64,000 nt of DNA. Origin: Meconema thalassinum (Eukaryota; Arthropoda; Insecta; Orthoptera; Tettigoniidae). The stretch lies in NCBI GenBank assembly GCA_946902985.2, contig OX336395.1:289659065-289723064 (forward strand), given 5' to 3'. A program made the position numbers and the translations under genes. A model generated the notes under the pieces. The model was not told where the DNA came from. It ran no database searches and saw only the letters and a list, made by a program, of their open reading frames with translations. Shown in pieces: positions 34,051 to 46,369 of this stretch (the stretch's first letter is position 1; each line of letters starts with the position of its first letter).

Positions 34051-36880
34051 CCGCAATGACCCCAGTCGCTATAACCGTCCGTATTACTCAGGTTTGTGAC
34101 AGTTGCCTGATCACTTCCGCCAAGAAGTCGGCAACAAAAACAAAAGCGGCGTTTCTTTTATTTTTGAATAAACTAACCAAGTTCTTATCTCTGTTTCGCC
34201 ATTAACCAACTTGATTATTTGGAGTTAGGGGAGGGGGTCCCCATACAAACACAGCATATTTTACATTGTTGGCTTATTTTAATTTGGGCTGGCCTGAATC
34301 AAACACACTATCTTTATTTTTTTCATTTATGAAAAAAATGGCGTGAAGAGCGAGGCCTTTCTAAGCGCGGGGCCTGGCGCGAAAGCACCTCTCGCGCCGC
34401 CCCTGCCTGGGGAAGCTGTGAAAAGTGGGCAACCAGTGACGAAGATTGCTACCATCAATGTCTTGACCCTCAAGGGCAAGATAGAGGAACTTATAGAATA
34501 TATGGAGAGAAAAGACATTGCAGTTTTGGGAATGAGTGAAACCAAGTGGAGAGGAAAGGGACAGAAGAATTTGAGCGAAGGGTTTCAGTTGTTTTGGAGT
34601 GGAGGGGTGCACTGCAAAAATGGAGTAAGGTTCATTGTGAGGGAGGACCTGGTAGAATATATAGAAGAGGTGTACCAGGTAAATGATAGAATAATTAAAA
34701 TTAGATTTGACCTAGAGAGTGGACAGAAAGATTTTATTCAGGTCTATGTCCCCCAGACAGGTAATCTCGAAGAGAGCCTTGAGGAATTTCTGGAAGAACT
34801 CGAGAAGTGCTTTGAAGATAAAGAAGTGATTGTAATGGGAGACATGAATGCACACATAGGAACAGAATGGCAAGGTAAAGAAGAGATAATTGGTCCTTTC
34901 AGTTATGGCAATAAAATACTTAAGGAGAGTTACTACTAGATTTTTGTGAGAGGAATGGACTAATTGTAGGCAATACATGGTTCCGAAAGAAGAACAGTCA
35001 GAAAATAACAAGATATGGATGGGGGCAAAAGAAAACAAAATCAATGATTGATCTGATTTTAGTTGAGAGAGAGAAACACAGACAGTTGAAAGAGGTCACG
35101 GTTATGCCAAGAGCAGATTTCGAAGGAGACCATAAAATTGTAGTGGCTACATTAAGACTTGGTAAAATAGTTAGGTTCAAAGAGACAAGAGAAAGAAAAA
35201 TAAAGGTATGAAAATTAAAGGAAAGGGAGGTGCAGGAAAAGTTCCAAGATGAGGTGAAAAAACGAATTCCCAAAGGAGAGGTTGGCAGTGTAGAAGAAGA
35301 ATGGACTAAGGAATGGTAAAATGTGCAGAGGATGCATGTGGTAGAGTTTCAGGGAAAAAGAAGGAAAAGGAAACACCCTGGTGGAATGACACAGTCAAGG
35401 ATGAAGTGAAGGAAAAACAAAAGGCTTGGAGGAGCTGGATCAGAGGCAGAAACACAGAGAGTAAGGAAAAGTATCATGAAGTAAAGAAAACATGCCAGTA
35501 AACCACACAGGAAGAAAAACAGAAGTGCTGGGAAAGCTTCACAGAAACCCTACAGGAGGATGTTAAAGAAAGTAAGAAACTTCTGTATGGATTGGTTAGA
35601 AACAAAGTGAGAAATAGAGAAGAAACAAAATTTGTGAAGACGGACAGTGGACACATTTTGACACAAAGAGAGGATATACTTCAGCGCTGGGAAGAGTATT
35701 TCGCTAAATTACTTAACGTCAAATTCAAGGAACTGGCTGAAGAGGAAGAACATGAAGAAGAAAAGGTGGAAGAAAACCGAAATGAAGACATAGCCATGTT
35801 GGAAATAGAAGAAGCCCTAAGGAAGATGAAGAATGGGAAAGCACCAGGAGTGGATGAAGTGACTACAGAGATGATAAAGGCAGCTGGACCAGTAGGGTTA
35901 CATTGGATGTATGGACTATTTTGTGTGATATGGAAGGAGAAACAAGTACCAGAAGATTGGAGGAAGGGTCCGATAATTCCAGTATTCAAGAAGGGTGATA
36001 AGAAAGAATGTAACAATTATCAGGGAATCACACTTATTTCCCATGTTGCAAAGAACTTCGAGAGGATATTAGAGAAAAGAGTGAGAATGAAAGTTGAGGC
36101 AGAAATGGAGGAAGAACAACATGGATTCCGAAGAGATAGATCAACCTTTGACCTAATCTTTGCTCTAAGAAACATGATGGAGAAAAGATGGGAGTTCAAA
36201 AAGGATTTGGTGTCGACATTTCAAGATATTGAGAAGGCATACGACAGTGTCCCACGAAGATTGGTCTGGGACGCATTGATGAAAACCAGGGTAGGCAGAG
36301 CAGAAACACAAATGATCAAAGCCATGTATGAAAAGTGTGTAAGTAGTGTGAAGACCAAGTTAGGACAAACACACTGGTTCAGTGTTGAAACAGGACTTCG
36401 ACAAGGAAGTGTGTAATCACCTATACTGTTTATAACTATAATGGTTGAAATCCACGAGTGTTAAACGAAGAATGGGAAGCAAGGAGACTAATGCCCGTTG
36501 CTCACGGTAAAATTTTCCTTCAAATTTATTGTACAATAATTTAATTTTATAAAATTTATGTTGCTCACGGTCAAATTCAAGTTTTATAAAACCTTTGATA
36601 AAACGTTTCATAAAATAGGACATGTTCTATTCCGTAAAATTAATTTTACGAAACGAACCAATCAGGGAAGCTGACATGAAGATGATGCTGGCGCCACGTG
36701 GTGAGAAGATTGTGAAGCTCGCTTGTAAACAAACTCTTCGAAAATAAAACATGGAGGACGGTTGTCGTTTGGGGGTAAAATTTACAGTCGATTTGCATTA
36801 TTAACGCAAAGCGGTCATGAAACTTGCTTTAAGTGCATTTGAAAATATGCGTGGTACTGAATGAATTAATTCCAATCAAT

Positions 36881-37220
36881 ATTTAAGATATACGGCAGCA
36901 CGCCGGCCTCTCACCGCTGAGTCCGTGGTTCAAATCCCGGTCACTCCATGTGAGATCTGTGCTGGACAAAACGGAGGCCGACAGGTTTTTCTCCGGGTAC
37001 TCCGGTTTTCCCTGTCAAAATTTCATTCCAGCAACCCTCTCCACTATCATTTCATTTCATCTGTCATTCATTTAATCATTGCCCCAGAGGAGTGCGTCAG
37101 GCCTCGGCAGCCGGCACAGTTCATATCCTCGCCGCTAGATGGGGGCTTCATTCATTCCATTCCTGACCCGGTCGGAGACTGGAAGCAGGCTGTGGATTTT
37201 CATTTTTCATTTAAGATATA
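36881..37220 (+). mobile_element. tRNA-derived SINE, second family, copy 1 (5'-truncated)
   Basis: Element 36893-37208 flanked by the perfect 12-bp duplication ATTTAAGATATA (36881-36892, 37209-37220). Box B GGTTCAAATCC at ~36929; box A is truncated. Matches 56241-56560. Confidence 0.9.
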
Positions 37221-37284
37221 ATTGTAATAATTGGATATTTAACCATACGCGCTGATAAGAAGTGTAACAAATTGCTGTGTCGTC

Positions 37285-37365
37285 AGTTGGAAAAGTGTGC
37301 TAGTGGTATCGCGCTCGCTTGCTGATCAGAAGATCCCGGGTTCAAGGCTATCCAGGGGCGGAGTT
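37285..37365 (+). repeat. tRNA-like sequence (SINE head?)
   Basis: GTGCTAGTGGTATCG resembles box A and CCGGGTTCAAGG resembles box B at tRNA spacing. No clean cloverleaf or anticodon arm, so a SINE head or tRNA relic rather than a tRNA gene. Confidence 0.45.
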
Positions 37366-37895
37366 TTTTACTTCCTTTTAATGATTTTATAATTTCCTCC
37401 TTACATCGTACAGCAATATTGCAACATTGTTTTGTGTTTTCTCTCATTTAAAATTTTTATTTTCCCTAAATACTGTAACCATGGACGGATACCATTCGTG
37501 ATAACTATTAGAAGTTAAATATTTATCCCAGAATAATAATAATAATATGACACGTTCTGTATTTACTGGATATAGCTAGCGCTTATCACACAGACGCCGT
37601 TTAAAGAAAATATAGTTTAATTCTGATGTATTTATTCGTAGGCCTACCCACATAACAAATCTACTTGTTTATGTTGCCCCTAGGATATCTACCCGAACGA
37701 GAAAAGCAATCCGATTGGTTGTTGTACTCAAACTTCCATGAAAACTGCCAGGAAAAATGGCACCTGTTCAATTTCGTGAGTTGTATGGAAGCTATTATGG
37801 AAGGCAGAACCTAGCATGGAAGGTACATATCACACGGTGATAGACGCGTCTATCAGCGTGTACACCAGTACTGGTAGAAGCTTTCATACTAACTA

Positions 37896-38162
37896 GTGTC
37901 GTGTGATACGGGCTCCCAAGCTGTTAGTGTTTTACTGGACGAGTACCAGAAATATCAGTGTTTGTATGAGGTTAAAACGCCCATACACCACAATAGAAAT
38001 GCAAGAAGGGAGGCAGAAATCTCAATCGCCGAATATGTTTCACAAATTCGACCGAACACAAGCCAGGCTGATGTGAAGGCGAAGATAAACGGGCTTCGAA
38101 CTCACTTGCAGTCTCATTTCAGGAGATATGCCTTGCCTCATGTTAAGTGTCCTGTCAAATAA
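37896..38162 (+). pseudogene. MADF-domain protein fragment
   Basis: LLDEYQKYQCLYEVKTPIHH then NARREAEISIAEYV, then VKAKINGLRTHLQSHFRR: the MADF (Myb/SANT-like) fold with its L-x2-Y-x4-C-L-W/Y-x-V and K-x2-N-x-L-R-x6-F signature. It ends at 38162. No upstream in-frame ATG fits; a short exon MEDGCRLG at 36752 followed by a GT is a candidate. The accompanying transposase is absent. Confidence 0.68.
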
Positions 38163-39420
38163 TTTTGGGACCAACGAGATCTAGGAGTTTTTTAAAACTG
38201 CTTTCCTCCATTCTTAGAAAATTCCTATATGAATTTTGATTTCTAACCTCAACTCATTTTCGACCAAGGAGAGTATTCCTCTACTCTTCTCTTCTCCATT
38301 CCCGAGTCCAGGACTTCCTAGCATTTCTTTTCTTCCTTTTTACCACTGTATGACATTTAATTGTAGCTAAATTAAGCAGCAATTTTTGCAATGCTTGCTT
38401 TGTTTGTTGGAGCCATACTCTCAAACCAATGTGTGTTGAACAGCTGATTCTTGGTTCAGAAGTTTATCGGTAGATGGCGATCCTGATACATCCACGGATT
38501 TTATAAAATAATTTTACCGTGAACAACACAGCTTGCTTTCGTCAAATTTTTATAAAATTAGTTGTAAAATAAATTTTAAGAAACATTTTACCGTGAGCAA
38601 CGGGCATTAGGCCTTACTCTTTGCAGATGACATAGTAATATGGGAAGAAAATGAAATAGAAGTACAAGAACAAGTCACTGTACGGAATCAAGATATAGAG
38701 AAATATGGAATGAAAATGAGTGTGGAGAAGAGTAAGACAGTACTGATGACAAGAAACTAGATAGAAGGAAGACAGAATATTGAAGTCAATGGAAATCCAT
38801 TGGAAATGGTAAAAAGCTTGAAGTATTTGGGGAGCATACTCACAGAAGATGGTACAATAAATGAAGAAATTGGAAAGAGAATCCAACAAGCTAATGGGTT
38901 TTACCAGTGTGTGAGAGGTTTAGTATGGAACCAGGAAGTCCCAGAGAAATGCAAGAAAGTTCTATTCTCAATCTATTACACACCAATTTTGACATATGCA
39001 GCAGGTACTTGGTCCACAACAAAACGCGATGAAAGCCGAATCCAAGCAGCCGAGATGAAGTTCCTTAGAGGAATAATTGGGAAGACACGGAGGGATAAAG
39101 TTAGAAATGTGGACATTAGGGAGAGAACTGGGTTCCCAAAACTGCAAGACAAGATAGAAACCAGTAAGCTGAAGTGGTACGGACATATGATGAGAATGGA
39201 AGAATATAGAGTACCAAAAAGAATATTTATGGAGAAAATACCAGGAAGAAGACCACAAGGAAGGCCCAGAAAGAGGTGGATAGATATGGTGAAGGAAGGC
39301 ATAGAGAAAAGAGGATTAAAAGAAGTATTGAAAGAAGGAAATGAATGGTGGAGGGATAGACATCTGTGAAGGTTCTAGATTCGCAACCCGACCCAGGGAA
39401 CTGGAAACGGGAAATGAAGA

Positions 39421-40584
39421 TTTTTTTTCCCCACCAATAATAGTAGAAAATTGAGGGGGGGGGGGGGGGAGAGAGAGTTCATGAAATATAGAAAACTTAG
39501 CTTTTCACACACATACTATGGAAAACGTTTTTAAAATAAGCTTACTTCAAAGGTGTACATGTTATCAATTCTGGAACTTTCACATTACAATTATAGGTCA
39601 TTGTTACAGCTTAGACTGCTTGGTTTGTTGAGAATAGGCACCGAGTGCATCTACCTCAATTAGCACATTTCCCCCTTTATTCCTTCCCATACGTATTCAT
39701 CGCCTCGTCTAAATGTTAAGACTGTGGACTTACTTTAGGAACACGAATAGTGGAGATCTAGTAACATGTGTTTGTTCTTCACATTATTTTTCTTGGCTAG
39801 GTATATTTCTATGGATTCCTTTAATGTCTTTGCACAGACAACTTCATTGCCAGTTGCACGACCAAACTGTAATGCACACCCCCAGCCTTTGGTGACGGCC
39901 ATGTAGAGTAAATTCACTCGAATGACGTATTCTTTGTTGAGTTTCATCGACGTGTGACCGAGCGGAAAGCAACCAGAGAATGGTCACATCATCATGGTGA
40001 TCCCAACCGGCATGTGTTGTTTGAGGCAAAGGCAAGATTCCAAATGGCCTGGAATATCCTTGGGATATTCCTGTGGCTGTAGAGTCTACCAATGGGAGTC
40101 CCGGTGGTCTGCGTTGTGTTGGACCTACTGTAACTTCATCCAAATCATCGTGGTCTGGAGTCTCATCACATTTCTTTAGTTCGCTTTGATGATGATTAAA
40201 CATCTCTCTTCCTTAAAACCACCACCATCATCCATTCTCCGCTCCAGCAAGCCGGGTATGGGTATAAATGAGCCTCTTCCAGTTTATCCGGTCCTCCCAC
40301 ATATTCTCCAAACCACATAACCTAGAATTCTGATTTGTAGCCAGGTCTGATTTAGAAATGAACTGTGGGTCTGCATCTCCTTACACATTTTAATATACTA
40401 GACTTATTTTTCTTGGTGGTTGTTACGTTTGGTAACAGGAATGTGACCATAATAATGATCCATGTTCCTCCCTGTTAGAGACAAATTCAAACGGTCAAAC
40501 ATAAAACCACAAGCTTTAAAGAGAGGGGACTGGCGGTTTTAAGAGGAAGAACATCAAGGTCATCTGCCAGTATAAACATACAAT
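39421..40584. other. Unassigned intergenic DNA
   Basis: A G run at 39458-39470; otherwise no gene or repeat terminus recognised. Confidence 0.4.
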
Positions 40585-41036
40585 AAGCACATGGCTTCAG
40601 AGCAGGAAGGTCCACAGTGGATTTGATTTTTGCTGTAAGGCAGTTACAAGAACAGCACTATGAGTATGGAACAGATCTACTAATGGCCTTCCTGGACATT
40701 GAGAAAGCATATGACAGTGTATGCAGAAACAAAGTATGGAAGTCCCTGGAGGAGGAGGAGTAGAGAAATGGACTATAAAGAGGAAAAAGGAGATGTACAA
40801 GGGAAGCGTGAGTTGTGTGAAAGTGGGAGGAGAGAGATCAGACTGGTTGGAACAGAGAAACGGCCTGAAACAAGGAAGTGCACTGTCACCGTTACTTTTC
40901 ATTGTGGTGATGGATGACATAATGACCTGAGTGGCACAAGTAATTGGGGAAGGAAAGATGAAAGCAATGGTGTTTGCAGATGATTTGGGGAAACAAGGAG
41001 GAGGTACAGGAACAGTTGGACGTGTGGGAAGGAATA

Positions 41037-42506
41037 CCATATTTGTTCGCGTATATCTCGCCCCCGCATATATCTCGCACCCCATTTTTTATTTGAAATT
41101 TCAGGGGGAAAAAGTACTCGCTTATATCTCGCATTCATTACTGACGCCATCATATAAATGACCGTAATAACCTCGAGGTAGAAACACGTTCGATTTAGCG
41201 CGCCACAACAGTCGTCATTGTCCAGGAACTTACCCGAAGCGTTACCAACAGGAAGAGCGAGCAACAACGAGTTGATCCGAACTTCGATACGAGCCGATTA
41301 GGGATCCAGGCGCCGTACGCCGCATGCAAGCATACGGCGCAGCGTGAGTGTTAGCACGCTGTACATCATTCGCCGCGTCTTCGGCCGCGGTTGGCTAAAT
41401 TCACCGCCTTGAGACACGTTCGAATTAGCGATTAGCGCGCCACAACAGTTGCTCAAGTAGGCCTAATGTTACAACGCAGAGAAACGCAGTTCAGTCTTCT
41501 CGAATCTCAATGATTTCGTCTTTACGCATTGCGTTGCATCAGAACTCGGCTGCGTGCAAGCATACGGCGCAACGTGAGTGTTAGCACGCTGTACATCGTT
41601 CCCCGCGTCTTCGGCCGCGGTTGACTAAATTCACCGCCTTGAGACACGTTCGAATTAGCGATTAGCGCGCCACAACAGTTGCTGAAGTAGGCCTAATGTT
41701 ACATCGCAGGGAAACGCAGTTCAGTCTTCTCGAATCTCAATGATTTCGTCTCTACGCATTGCGTCGCATCAGAGCTCGGCCGCGTACAAGCATACGGTGC
41801 AGCGTGAGTGTTAGCACGCTGTACATCGTTCGCCACGTCTTCGGCCGCGGTTGGCTAAATTCACCGCCTTGAGACACGCTCGAATTAGCGATTAGCGCGC
41901 CACAACCGTTGCTCAAGTAGGCGTAATGTTACATCGCAGAGAAACGCAGTTCAGTCTTCTCGAATCTCAATGATTTCGTCTTTACGCATTGCGTCGCATC
42001 AGAGCTCGGCCGCGTGCAAGCATACGGCGCAGCGTGACTGTTAGCACGCTGTACATCGTTTGCCGCGTCTTCGGCCGCGGTTGACTATATTCACCGCCTT
42101 GAGACATGTTCGAATTAGCGATTAGCGGGCCACAACAGTTGCTCAAGTAGGCCTAATGGTACATCGCAGAGAAACGCAGTTCAGTCTTCTCGAATCTCAA
42201 TGATTTCGTCTTTACGCATTGCGTCGCATCAGTGCTCGGCCGCGTGCAAGCATACGGCGCAGCGTGAGTGTTAGCACGCTGTACATCGTTCGCCGCGTCT
42301 TCGGCCGAGGTTGGCTAAATTCACCGCCTTGAGACGTTCGAATTAGCGATTAGCACGCCACAACAGTTGCGCAAGTAGGCCTACTGTTACATCGCAAATT
42401 TTGTGTTTTTTCGGGAATATCGTAATTCCCTGCGTATATCTCGCACCTAAAATTTTCACACATATTTTCGGTCAGAAAAGTGCGAGATATACGCGAGCAA
42501 ATACGG
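41037..42506. mobile_element. Satellite-bearing TIR element, copy A
   Basis: TA-flanked (41035-41036, 42507-42508). Ends CCATATTTGTTCGCGTATAT and, inverted, CCGTATTTGCTCGCGTATAT. Holds a 230-bp tandem array. No coding sequence. TIR and TA duplication fit the pogo/Tc1-mariner group. Confidence 0.88.
41330..42395 (+). repeat. 230-bp tandem repeat array (about 4.5 units)
   Basis: GAGACACGTTCGAATTAGCG recurs at 41411, 41641, 41871, 42101 and 42331: exactly 230 bp apart. Units are about 93-97 percent alike. The same unit occurs in copy B (52985-53560) with shorter spacing. Confidence 0.95.
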
Positions 42507-43158
42507 TAATACAAGGATATGGGATGAAATTAAGAATAAATAAGAGTGAGATGGTGATCACAACAAGGAAGAAGGAAAGAACCACAACGGGAATAACAAT
42601 TCGTGGGGAACAGCTGAAGAAAGTGGAGAGTTTCAAGTATCTGGGAAGCTTGATACAAGATAATGGAAGAAACGATAGAGAAATAAATGAGCGGGGGAGG
42701 CAGGCAGAAGCATTTCGGAGAAGTGTGAGAAGCATGTTATGGAGCAAGGATGTCCCTCAGAACAGCAAAAAGATCATATATCGGACATACTATGTCCCTA
42801 TCCTGACGTATGCCTCGGAGACCTGGGTTATGAAAGGAAGGGAGAAGAGCAAAATACAGGCCAGTGAGATGAGGTTCTTGAGAAGCAGTATTGGAGCTAC
42901 AAAGATGGACAGAATAAGAAATGAGAGGACCAGAGAATTAATGAAGGAGGAACCATTACAGGTCTCCCACAAATCCAACCCCTCGTCCTCGTCGTGGGAG
43001 ATGGGCAACGTAATTAAGTAGGGGATTGCCTGTAGGGGTGAAGTACAGTGGGGACTTTGTGTGTCTCAAAACCGCTACGGTAGCTGTGAAGGCCCTACAG
43101 GAACCCTGAAGAAATTACGGCTAACGGGGCTCTGGTAAAACAACTGCTGCCTTGTAGT

Positions 43159-46100
43159 TTGGAGTTGGTTCTTCAAAGGCTAAGGGAAGAAACCCTGACA
43201 GAAAATCAGCCTGGTGCCTCAGGCTTAAGGTGGCAGCCCCTCCAAGGCACTCGGAGGCAGTGGGTTAATCACTCGCTCCTCTTAAATAAACTGATTACGG
43301 AAACTGAAGCGAAATTACAAAACCGGACGGATAACCTGATGATGACTTTTGGCATGAAGAGGACTACGAAAATCGGTTTCTGGAATGTGAGGACCTTGAT
43401 GGAGAAAACCAGACTGAAACAAGTGACACGGGAGATGAAGAACTATGGGCTGGATATCCTAGGATTGAGTGAAGTGAGGTGGCCAGGATTTGGTGAAATA
43501 CAGACAACAGATGGAATTACATTTCTCTATTCTGGGGGCGATGATGAAGAACACAGGGATGGAGTGGGGTTGCTGCTCAACAGAAATGCAAAGAGAAGCC
43601 TTATGGAGTGGAAGCCAATTTCTAGTAGGCTCATGTTTGCTAGGTTCAAGACAAAGATCAGGAATGTGATCATCATCCAATGCTATGCGCCTACAGAACA
43701 ATCGGAGCCAGATAAGAAGGAAGAATCCTACCAAATGCTGCGAGACGTCACAAGACAAACAAGTAAGAAGGACATTCTCATTGTTATGGGAGACTTCAAC
43801 GCGAAGGTGGGCTCAAACAATGAGGGGTTGGAGCAGATCATGGGTAAACATGGCCTTGGTGAGATGAATGACAATGGGGAGAAATTTACGGAATATTGCG
43901 CCAGTCAGGATTTGGTGATGGGTGGCACGGTATTTCCTCATAGGCGGTGCCACAAGGTCACCTGGGTGTCTCCTGATCAAGTCGCAGAGAATCCAATTGA
44001 TCACATCGCGGTGAGCAGGAGGTTCAGAAGAAGCTTGGAAGATGTTAGGAACAAGAGAGGAGCGGACGTTGGTAGTGACCATCATCTTGTGGTTGCCAAC
44101 TTCCGCAAGAAGATCGTCGCAGTCCGCCGAAAGTTTAACATTCGGCACAACAAGTTGGATGTGGGCAAGCTTAAGAACCAGCAGAGATTGGACCAATTTA
44201 AACTGGAGCTCAGAAATAAATTCCAGGTGTTGGACTCCGAGACAGAGAAGGACGTGGAGACTGTGTGGAGCGAGGTAAAGAATATCTTCGTGGAAACCAG
44301 TGAGATGCAGCTCGGGTACAAGAACTACCTGCGGAAAGGAAGGATATCCGATCAGACCTGGGACAAGATAAATTATAGGAAGGAGATTAATGATGATGAT
44401 GATGATAATTGTTGTTTTAAGGGGCCTAACATCTAGGTTATCGGCCCCTAGGAAGGAGATTAAGGCCAAGCTCAACACCTGCAAGACTAGGCAGCAGAAG
44501 GCTCTCACACAAGCAAAGTATTCAACAGCAAACAGGGAGGTAAAGAGGAGTGTACGGAAGGATCATAGGAGGTGGATTGATGAGCAGGCGGAGAAAGCAG
44601 AAGAAGCGGCAAGAAGGGGGGACGTTAAGGAGCTCTATGGCATCACAAAGATGCTTTCGAAGAAAGGTTTTAATAAAACTAGGCCTGTGAAGAGCAAGAC
44701 GGGCGAGATCCTCAAGACGTGTGAACAGCAGCTGACAAGATGGAGAGAACACTTTTGCGGAGGTTCTTAATAGAGATAGAGGACCAGAAAGTAAGCAGCG
44801 AGGAGAAGATGAAGAGGAAGCAGAAAGTGACCCAAGCATCAGCCTCGACTCCCCAACTCGGGGCGAAATACGGACAGCGTTGAAGCAGATGAAATGCGGG
44901 AAGGCACCAGGTCTGGATAATATCCCAGCGGAAGTACTGAAAGCAGACTTGGATATTACGATCGATCTGCTGCACCCGCTGTTGGAGAAGATCTGGAAGG
45001 AGGAGAAAATACCAACCGACTGGAAGAAGGGGTTGATAGTCAAGTTGCCGAAGAAAGGGGACACCACAAACAGTAACAACTGGAGGGGTATCACCTTGCT
45101 GTCCATTCCAAGCAAAGTGCTGGTGAGAGTCATCCTGAATCGTATAAAAGACTGTGTAGAAAAAAGGCTTCGGAAGGAACAGGCTGGATTTCGACAACAT
45201 CGCAGCTGTGTGGATCTCATCAACACCCTCCGAATCATCCTGGAGCAGAGTGTGGAGTGGAGGAATACCCTTTACCTCACATTTGCTGACTTCGAGAAAG
45301 CCTTCGACTCCGTAAATCAAAGAACCATGTGGAAGACCCTAGAGGAATATAAAATTCCAACAAAGATCATCAGAATCATGGAAGAGATGTACGAAGGGTA
45401 TGAGTGCCAGGTTCTTCACGAAGGCAAATTAACAGAAAAGATAGGTCAGTTCCGGAGTGAGACAGGGGTGTGTCCTTTCCCCCCACTCGGTTCCTGTTGG
45501 TCCTGGATAGTGTGATGAAGAAGGTAATGGGAGGACGTAAGAGGGGTATTCAATGGGGTATAAATGACAGGCTTGAAGATCTGGATTTCGCAGACGACAT
45601 TTGTCTTATGGCACAACGGTACCGAGACATAGAAGATAAGCTGGGGAGGTTGCAGAGAGAAGCAGAACGTGCAGGGCTGATGATCAACACCAACAAGACC
45701 AAAGAGATGAGGATAAATTCTGACATCACGACTAGTTTGACAGTCAACGGAAAGGACACTGAGCGAGTTGAGTCCTTCCTCTACCTTGGAAGTATAGTCA
45801 CAAATGATGGGGGAGCAGAGGAAGATGTTCGAAGCCGTATCAGGAAGGCAAATGGTGCATCTATCCAGCTCTACCCCATCTGGAGAAATAGAAACATTTC
45901 CAGGAAGACCAAGCTCCGCCTTTTCAATAGCAACGTAAAGTCGATTCTTCTCTACGGCTGTGAAACGTGGAAAGTCACAAAACCGATCAACAACCAGCAA
46001 CAGGTGTTCATTAACAGATGTCTGCGTCGCATCATGAATGTGAGGTGGCCGGACATAATCTCAAATGAAGATCTTTGGACCATCACCAATCAACAACCGA

Positions 46101-46369
46101 TTAGCATCCAGATCAAGGAGAGGAAATGGCACTGGATTGGTCACACACTAAGGAAGCCGGACGGAGCTATTGAGAGGGCGGCGCTAGACTGGAATCCTCA
46201 AGGCGCCAGGAAGCGAGGTCGACCTAAGAAGACCTGGAAGGGGACGATCGAAAATGAAATTGCAGAGGTGGACAAGAACTGGAGTCAAGTGAAGAGAATG
46301 GCCAGGAACCGTACTGCGTGGAGAAATTTCGCCAAGGCCCTATGCTCCGGAAGGAGCGGCAGGAATTAA
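43159..46369 (+). pseudogene. Endonuclease-reverse transcriptase of the RTE-like LINE
   Basis: APE-type endonuclease: IGFWNVRTLMEKTRLKQV, ILGLSEVRWPG, VIIIQCYAPTEQ, ILIVMGDFNAKVG, HRRCHKVTWVSPDQ, DHIAVSRRFRRSL and GSDHHLVVANF (all catalytic positions present). RT: CGKAPGLDNIPAEVLKA, LPKKGDTTNSNNWRGITLLS, EQAGFRQHRSCVDLINTLR, FADFEKAFDSVNQ and LDFADDICLMA, then the C-terminus KRGRPKKTWKG and a stop at 46367. Breaks: a 58-bp SINE-tail insertion (44391-44448) with its own duplication, a frame change near 44755 and one near 45465-45475. Otherwise well preserved, so a fairly recent insertion. Confidence 0.9.
44376..44463 (-). mobile_element. 58-bp SINE tail insertion in the LINE ORF
   Basis: Insert 44391-44448 flanked by the 15-bp duplication TAGGAAGGAGATTAA (44376-44390 and 44449-44463). 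On the minus strand it is CCTAGATGTTAGGCCCC... ending in ATC repeats, the extreme 3' end of a tRNA-derived SINE. Confidence 0.9.

Larger units (their letters stand above)
31018..34413 (-). mobile_element. hAT transposon with TSD CCTGGGG
   Basis: Element 31026-34405, ends CAGGGCCTGGCGCGAGA (left) and, inverted, CAGGGGCGGCGCGAGA (right). Flanks 31018-31025 and 34406-34413 read CCTGGGGG and CCTGGGGA, an 8-bp duplication with one mismatch as expected for hAT. Carries a broken minus-strand transposase and a mariner derivative. Confidence 0.75.
36491..38607. mobile_element. TIR element with a MADF gene (PIF/Harbinger-like)
   Basis: Ends ATGCCCGTTGCTCACGGTAA (36491) and its inverse at 38607, with a second internal copy of TTGCTCACGGT in each terminal ~120 bp. 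The flanks are TA/TA; a TWA triplet (TAA left, TTA right) is also possible, which would fit Harbinger. Contains a MADF ORF and a SINE. Inserted in the LINE RT just before FADD. Confidence 0.72.
30970..39420 (+). mobile_element. RTE-like LINE split by two DNA transposons
   Basis: One LINE in three segments: ~30970-31025, 34406-36490 and 38608-39420 (about 2.95 kb in total). Segment 2 has the APE-type endonuclease (IATINVLTLKG, LGMSETKW, VIVMGDMNAHIG, then FEGDHK) with stops near 34937 and 35210-35320, and RT (NGKAPGVDEVTTEMIKAA, FKKGDKKECNNYQGITLIS, FRRDRSTFDLIFALRNM, FQDIEKAYDSVPR, GLRQGS). Segment 3 resumes at ALLFADDIVIW and runs through YLGSILTEDG and TYAAGTWS to the stop at 39367. The two insertions account exactly for the interruptions. 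Confidence 0.85.

Noticed and set aside
37285..37365. Possible tRNA gene
   Set aside because: Box A- and B-like text is present but no clean cloverleaf or anticodon arm; SINE heads of this kind are common here.
41330..42395. CRISPR-like array
   Set aside because: Units are 230 bp with no short repeat/spacer alternation; it is an ordinary tandem array in a eukaryotic transposon.
43813..44508. Long minus-strand ORF across the LINE endonuclease
   Set aside because: Antisense shadow of the endonuclease frame; no independent motif.
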